DNA of 64,000 nt, from assembly GCF_019059575.1 (NCBI RefSeq), contig NW_024882903.1:62001-126000 (forward strand), in the 5' to 3' direction. The DNA is from Amphibalanus amphitrite. Taxonomy: Eukaryota; Arthropoda; Thecostraca; Balanomorpha; Balanidae. Below the pieces are notes generated by a model that ran no database searches, was not told the DNA's origin, and saw only the letters and a list, made by a program, of their open reading frames with translations. Positions 59,988-64,000 of this stretch are shown here, one piece after another (position 1 is the first letter of the stretch; every line of letters starts with the position of its first letter). The position numbers and the translations under genes were made by a program.

Positions 59988-60543
59988 TTAAAGGAAATAG
60001 TTCACTTTCACGAAATTATTTTTTTTGCAACGGATTTATGATTTTTTATGTTCAAAATAATCAGCAAAGAAAATAAAACCTTTTTATAACAAGATATTAT
60101 TTTCTATATTTTGATATAGGAAGAACTTTTCAGTTTCTGTAAGGCACACGCGATCCAGTATGAAAAGAGCATGGGTCCCGAAAATTCTTCAGAAACAGAG
60201 AAATTATCGCAGCCACCGGCATTTGGGCGATCTGCTCGATCTGATAATGTTTCCCTGAATGTCCTAATTGATCAGTACGAGAATTTCTCTAGAGTTCTCG
60301 TAGATAATTTCTCTAGTTTCTGAAGAATTTTCGGGACCCATGCTCTTTTCATACTGGATGGAAATATATGCAAGGCACACATCCTCAACGCAAGACACCT
60401 TTTTCGGGACGAGAAATAGAATATCTTTGCCTAGGGTGATCGTTGGGCTGTAAAAGCTCCTGATTTATGCTCGTCTCAGCCCAAGCTACGGAACTGCTAT
60501 TCCAGTTCAAAACCCGTGTTAAAAAGTGAACTATTTCCTTTAA
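59988..60543. mobile_element. MITE with TTAA ends and internal hairpin, about 550 bp
   Basis: TTAAAGGAAATAGTTCACTT at 59988 is mirrored by AAGTGAACTATTTCCTTTAA ending at 60543. TTAA at both outer ends fits a piggyBac-type target, though TA (Tc1/mariner-like) cannot be excluded. Inside, a second inverted pair of about 55 bp (GATCCAGTATGAAAAGAGCA, from 60155, and its mirror ending near 60360) can form a hairpin. There is no coding frame. Confidence 0.8.
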
Positions 60544-60550
60544 CCAGTAT

Positions 60551-61240
60551 AACGCCTTTTGGGGCGACTAACGGAGCGAGCGAGAGGGTGGGCCTTGCAC
60601 GTGCGAACTTGCGAGGGGGTACCTCCAACTGACTTGTGCACGGCACCCTACTAACCGGTCTCTAGCGATGTGCCAAATTTGAGCACAATCGGCCCAGTCG
60701 TTCTCGAGATCTGGAAGCGGCACCCTGCACGTGCGCACGTGCAAAATGGGTCCCAACTGACTTGTGCATGGCACCCTACTAACTGGTCCCTAACCGTGTA
60801 CCAAATTTGAGCGCCATCGGTCCAGCCGTTCTCGAGATCTGGAAACGCCCCCTGCACGTGCGCACGTGCAGCAGCACCCCAACTCTGGCACATGGATATG
60901 CAGTGCCTAGTGGGTGCCTACCTACATGCCAACTTTCAGCGCAATCGGCCAAGTAGTTACCGAGATATTGCAACAATTACAAAACTGACACCTCTTCGTT
61001 TTGCACGTGGCACGTGCATAAGGGGTCACCCACATGCATCGGGAATAGTCCAATACTTGGTAGAAGGAATGAAGCTACCCTACAAAAATTACCGCGTGTA
61101 AATCGGTCAAGTGGTTGCTGAGATATAAGCCTCGCAAAAGCGTCCGCACGGCCGGGCTCATACTCAGAAATTTCCGTTAATCTAAGTAAAGATTCCGCTC
61201 GCTTCGCTCGCTCCGTAACCATAAAAGGTTTTGAAAATTT
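60551..61240. mobile_element. Repeat element with CACGTG-rich 129-bp subrepeats
   Basis: Imperfect inverted ends (CTAACGGAGCGAGCGAG near 60568 and CTCGCTCCGTAACC near 61220). Inside are three diverged direct copies, starting near 60594, 60723 and 60851, of a unit of about 129 bp. Each has TTGCACGTGCG-type palindromes, a GACTTGTGCANGGCACCCTA block and CCGTTCTCGAGATCTGGAA. Non-coding. Confidence 0.55.
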
Positions 61241-64000
61241 CACCGAAAGTCAAGGTTATGACCGGTCCGGAAAAGGTCATGCTGCGTCGATCCGTCCTAG
61301 TCGATCCGTATCGTAGGCCTGAACACATCGAAGGTGTTCATCGCTCATTAGCATGTCCCTACTCCCTATCAATTGTAAAAACTGCCAGAGACCTTTCATG
61401 ACCTGAAATGACCTCATGGATGTAGAGAGGGGTCACAGGTGCAATTCCCGATTCTGTATCATTTATGTTTTATGTTCACCTGTAACTTGTCCTTTGAAGG
61501 GGAGTTTGGTTTGACATTCATCCAAAAGAGGTGCATTTCAATTTGCATCCATTGACATACCAATATAATGCAAAGGTCGCAAAATCATGCCTAACCCTAG
61601 GTAACATCAAAATTCCACATTTTTAACCTTGACGCGACCTTGTGACCTGACCTTGGAATAACTCCTCATGGACTAACTGCAGTAGTCTAGCATGCTACCT
61701 CACAAAACGTGTCTCAAATCGTTTCATTTGAATTCATATAATCAAGTAAAGTAACCTTACTACTTACTAGCATAATAAATATAAAAATCGCAAGAAAAAG
61801 GCAAGATGATTCCGAGGAGCCGTATTCAACTCGCTCTTAAGACTTTTCGGAATTATCAGGTCTTTTCTTACGATTCTTCACACTGATTATGGGAGTAAGG
61901 TTACTTTTCTTGATTATAGGTATGATGATTAACCCGGCAGGCGGTGGGTCTCCCGTCCACCTTCCGCGCGGTGGGGGGGGGCATTTCCCCCCCTTATCTC
62001 TGAAACTACTGGACGGGTCCGTAAAATTCAAACGGCGTTCGATACCCCTGTCAAATTAGTTGAAGGAAGCCAAATTTCATTGACCTCGGGGTCACCAATG
62101 ACGTCACAGGTCAGGTCAAAGATAAAATGTTTCACCGTTCACGGGTCTTCTAGGGAATGCGCTATAACATCGAGTAAAACGCATTTTGTCGAAAATCAGC
62201 GATAGGACGTCAGTTGCCTAAAACATATGTTGCTATTAGAGGTCACTGATAATACCAGGTCAGGTCACAGGTCAGATCACCAAGGGTCAGCACATGAACC
62301 CAACTTTACTAAGGTTGTGCGATGCATGTTTTATGGCCAATTTTTCATTTCCAACTCAGTGGTGTTGGTTATAAGACCATCAGGTACGGTTAAGGTCACT
62401 TTCTGGTGGAGGTCAGGTCAAGGTCAGGTCAAAAAGGTCAAATTTCAAAGTTGATAGTTTTGCATAAAATGGGTATTGATTCGATGCAACTCGTCACGGG
62501 GAGTCTAATGGTGGTCTTTGTTTTGCGCTGCAAGGTCTAGAATTGCTAAAAATTGAGTTTGAAAATTTAACGTCATCAATTTTGAACAGTTTTTTCGCTA
62601 TAACTTGGCCAAAAAGAGAGGTATCGATCTCAAATTTGGTATGTGGATAGACGGCGGTAAGGACTATCACACATGTTCCGGTTTTTCTCGAAATTCAAAA
62701 AAGAACTTTTTTGATTTTTCGGCTTTTATATTCAAAAAATATATTTTTTATTTTTGGAGTCCAAATCCAAAAAATAAAAAATCCGACATAGCAGTTTTAC
62801 AGCTCTGTTAATTTTATACCTTTTATGTAAAAATAAACATTTTTCTATATCTCTAAAGCTGTAGGCCTGACACAGCTCTTCCCGCGAAACCTTTTTTTGG
62901 TCCAAAATGGCAAAAATGACGTTACTCCGACATCATTAACGGCCAACCTATCATAGCCTTTGGAAAAAATTGGTCACAATGTGCAAAAGCTATTCACGGG
63001 AGGGTACTGAAAGTTTGGTGACGATCGGCGCAGCGGTTCTGGAGATATATCGAGAAAAAAAACTAAAGGTGGGCAAAAAATGCCCTCCCCCACCGCCTGC
63101 AAGGTTAAGCATGTCCCTCAAAACAGCGCCAACTACAATTTATTTTTAGTCAATGCAGTTATGCTTTTAGCTTGTCACTTGTGGCTGACCTGTAACCTGA
63201 TCTGTGACATTATCGATGATCTCGAGGTCAACAAAATTCGACTTCGCTCGACAGTGTTTCTGGGGCTATCAAACGCTGTTACAATTTCGACAATCGAACC
63301 ATTAATTTCGGAGATACAGGTATTAAGTGGTTGGTTGCCAACATCACAATAATCGATCTGCATTGATGAATACGTCTAATGGCTGTTGAAAACCACTGCC
63401 GAAATGTGTGTACGAACCCTCTTCTCACTTCTATTGAGTCATTTTACAGGAGTACCTATCTCTGTCATTTGAAGTTATTACACCAAAAGCACATAGGCTA
63501 ACCAATCACTCTTTTGCTGGAGGGCCGTACATATGTAGAAGTAGGTAGGTATACATATGTAGGAGGGGGTAGGTACTGCATGTAGATTGTAGAGCCCCTC
63601 CTCTTGGTCAATCGCGTTTTGCAATATAACCTGCCATGCGCTGGTTAATGGGATAGGTTTATAATCTATTATAATTGGTGTTTTGCGAGGTCCACAAATC
63701 ACTGATACCTTAATGATACGGCTAAAAGTGCCCGAGCGGGAGGGAGGGGAGGGAGGCGATAGCTGTTGACCGGCAACACGAACTGCTCAGCAGGCGATTG
63801 GTTACGATGCAATGTTTGAACATGGGCCCCAAAGTTCACATTCGCCTTTCTTTTTGGGAGGGGAATTTCATATCAGACTGCCAAGGTTCTTGGGAGATTT
63901 AAGCCCCGTGATCCCATGGGATGCTACCCAGTTAGGAAATATGCAGTTAAAATATATGAAATATGTACCAAGTTCCACTCCAAGGCTGCTTGAAATGCAT
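61241..64000. other. Right flank, repeats but no gene
   Basis: AT-rich sequence with many AGGTCA/TGACCT motifs (61380-62450), similar in character to the dispersed repeat family, and a GGGTACTGAAAGTTTGGTGA-like piece at 63003 related to it. The segment 63184-63275 is a second copy of 46879-46970. Short open frames here have no family resemblance. Confidence 0.5.

Overview
This is a stretch of animal nuclear DNA. It has spliced exons with GT-AG junctions, introns of several kb, GC-biased codon third positions, microsatellites and many nested transposons. There are no bacterial operons, ribosome binding sites or CRISPR loci. The host gene and the transposon mix (hAT, Tc1/mariner-like, CR1-like non-LTR, Ty3/gypsy) fit an invertebrate. 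An arthropod, perhaps a crustacean such as a barnacle, is my guess only.

Left part (about 1.96-38.6 kb, + strand): 17 exons can be assembled into the 3' two thirds of one gene, an orthologue of inturned (INTU), a ciliary and planar-polarity effector. All splice phases agree across the 17 exons. They add up to 1899 nt, meaning 632 residues plus a TAA stop at 38635. The N-terminal exons, including the PDZ region, lie upstream of the window.

The striking feature is that many exon/intron junctions of this gene have become tandem arrays. The repeat unit contains the last or first bases of the exon plus the functional splice signal. Clear cases are the exon 1 acceptor (11 copies), exon 3 donor, exon 4 donor (4 good copies, then a decaying tail), exon 5 donor (about 4), exon 7 acceptor (12) and donor (22), and the exon 13 donor (9). 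Two-copy or diverged duplications sit at exons 11, 16 and 17.

Transposons inside the gene: a short hAT element (3114-3493); a fold-back element (20774-20964); an element with 330-bp terminal inverted repeats (24778-31357) that holds a 2.4-kb hAT insertion with an exact 8-bp target duplication; and a hAT-like element with GGAGCC arrays near both ends (35584-38160), itself carrying a nested element.

Right part (38.6-64 kb): no convincing host gene. It holds a complete, apparently young Ty3/gypsy-type LTR retrotransposon (40753-46183), a second copy of the hAT short element in the opposite orientation (47739-48220), and an old AGGTCA-rich repeat split by a decayed Tc1/mariner element (51703-53057) and a full-length CR1-like non-LTR element with a (TC)n tail (53269-57836). 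A TTAA-flanked MITE (59988-60543) and other diffuse repeats run to the end of the window.
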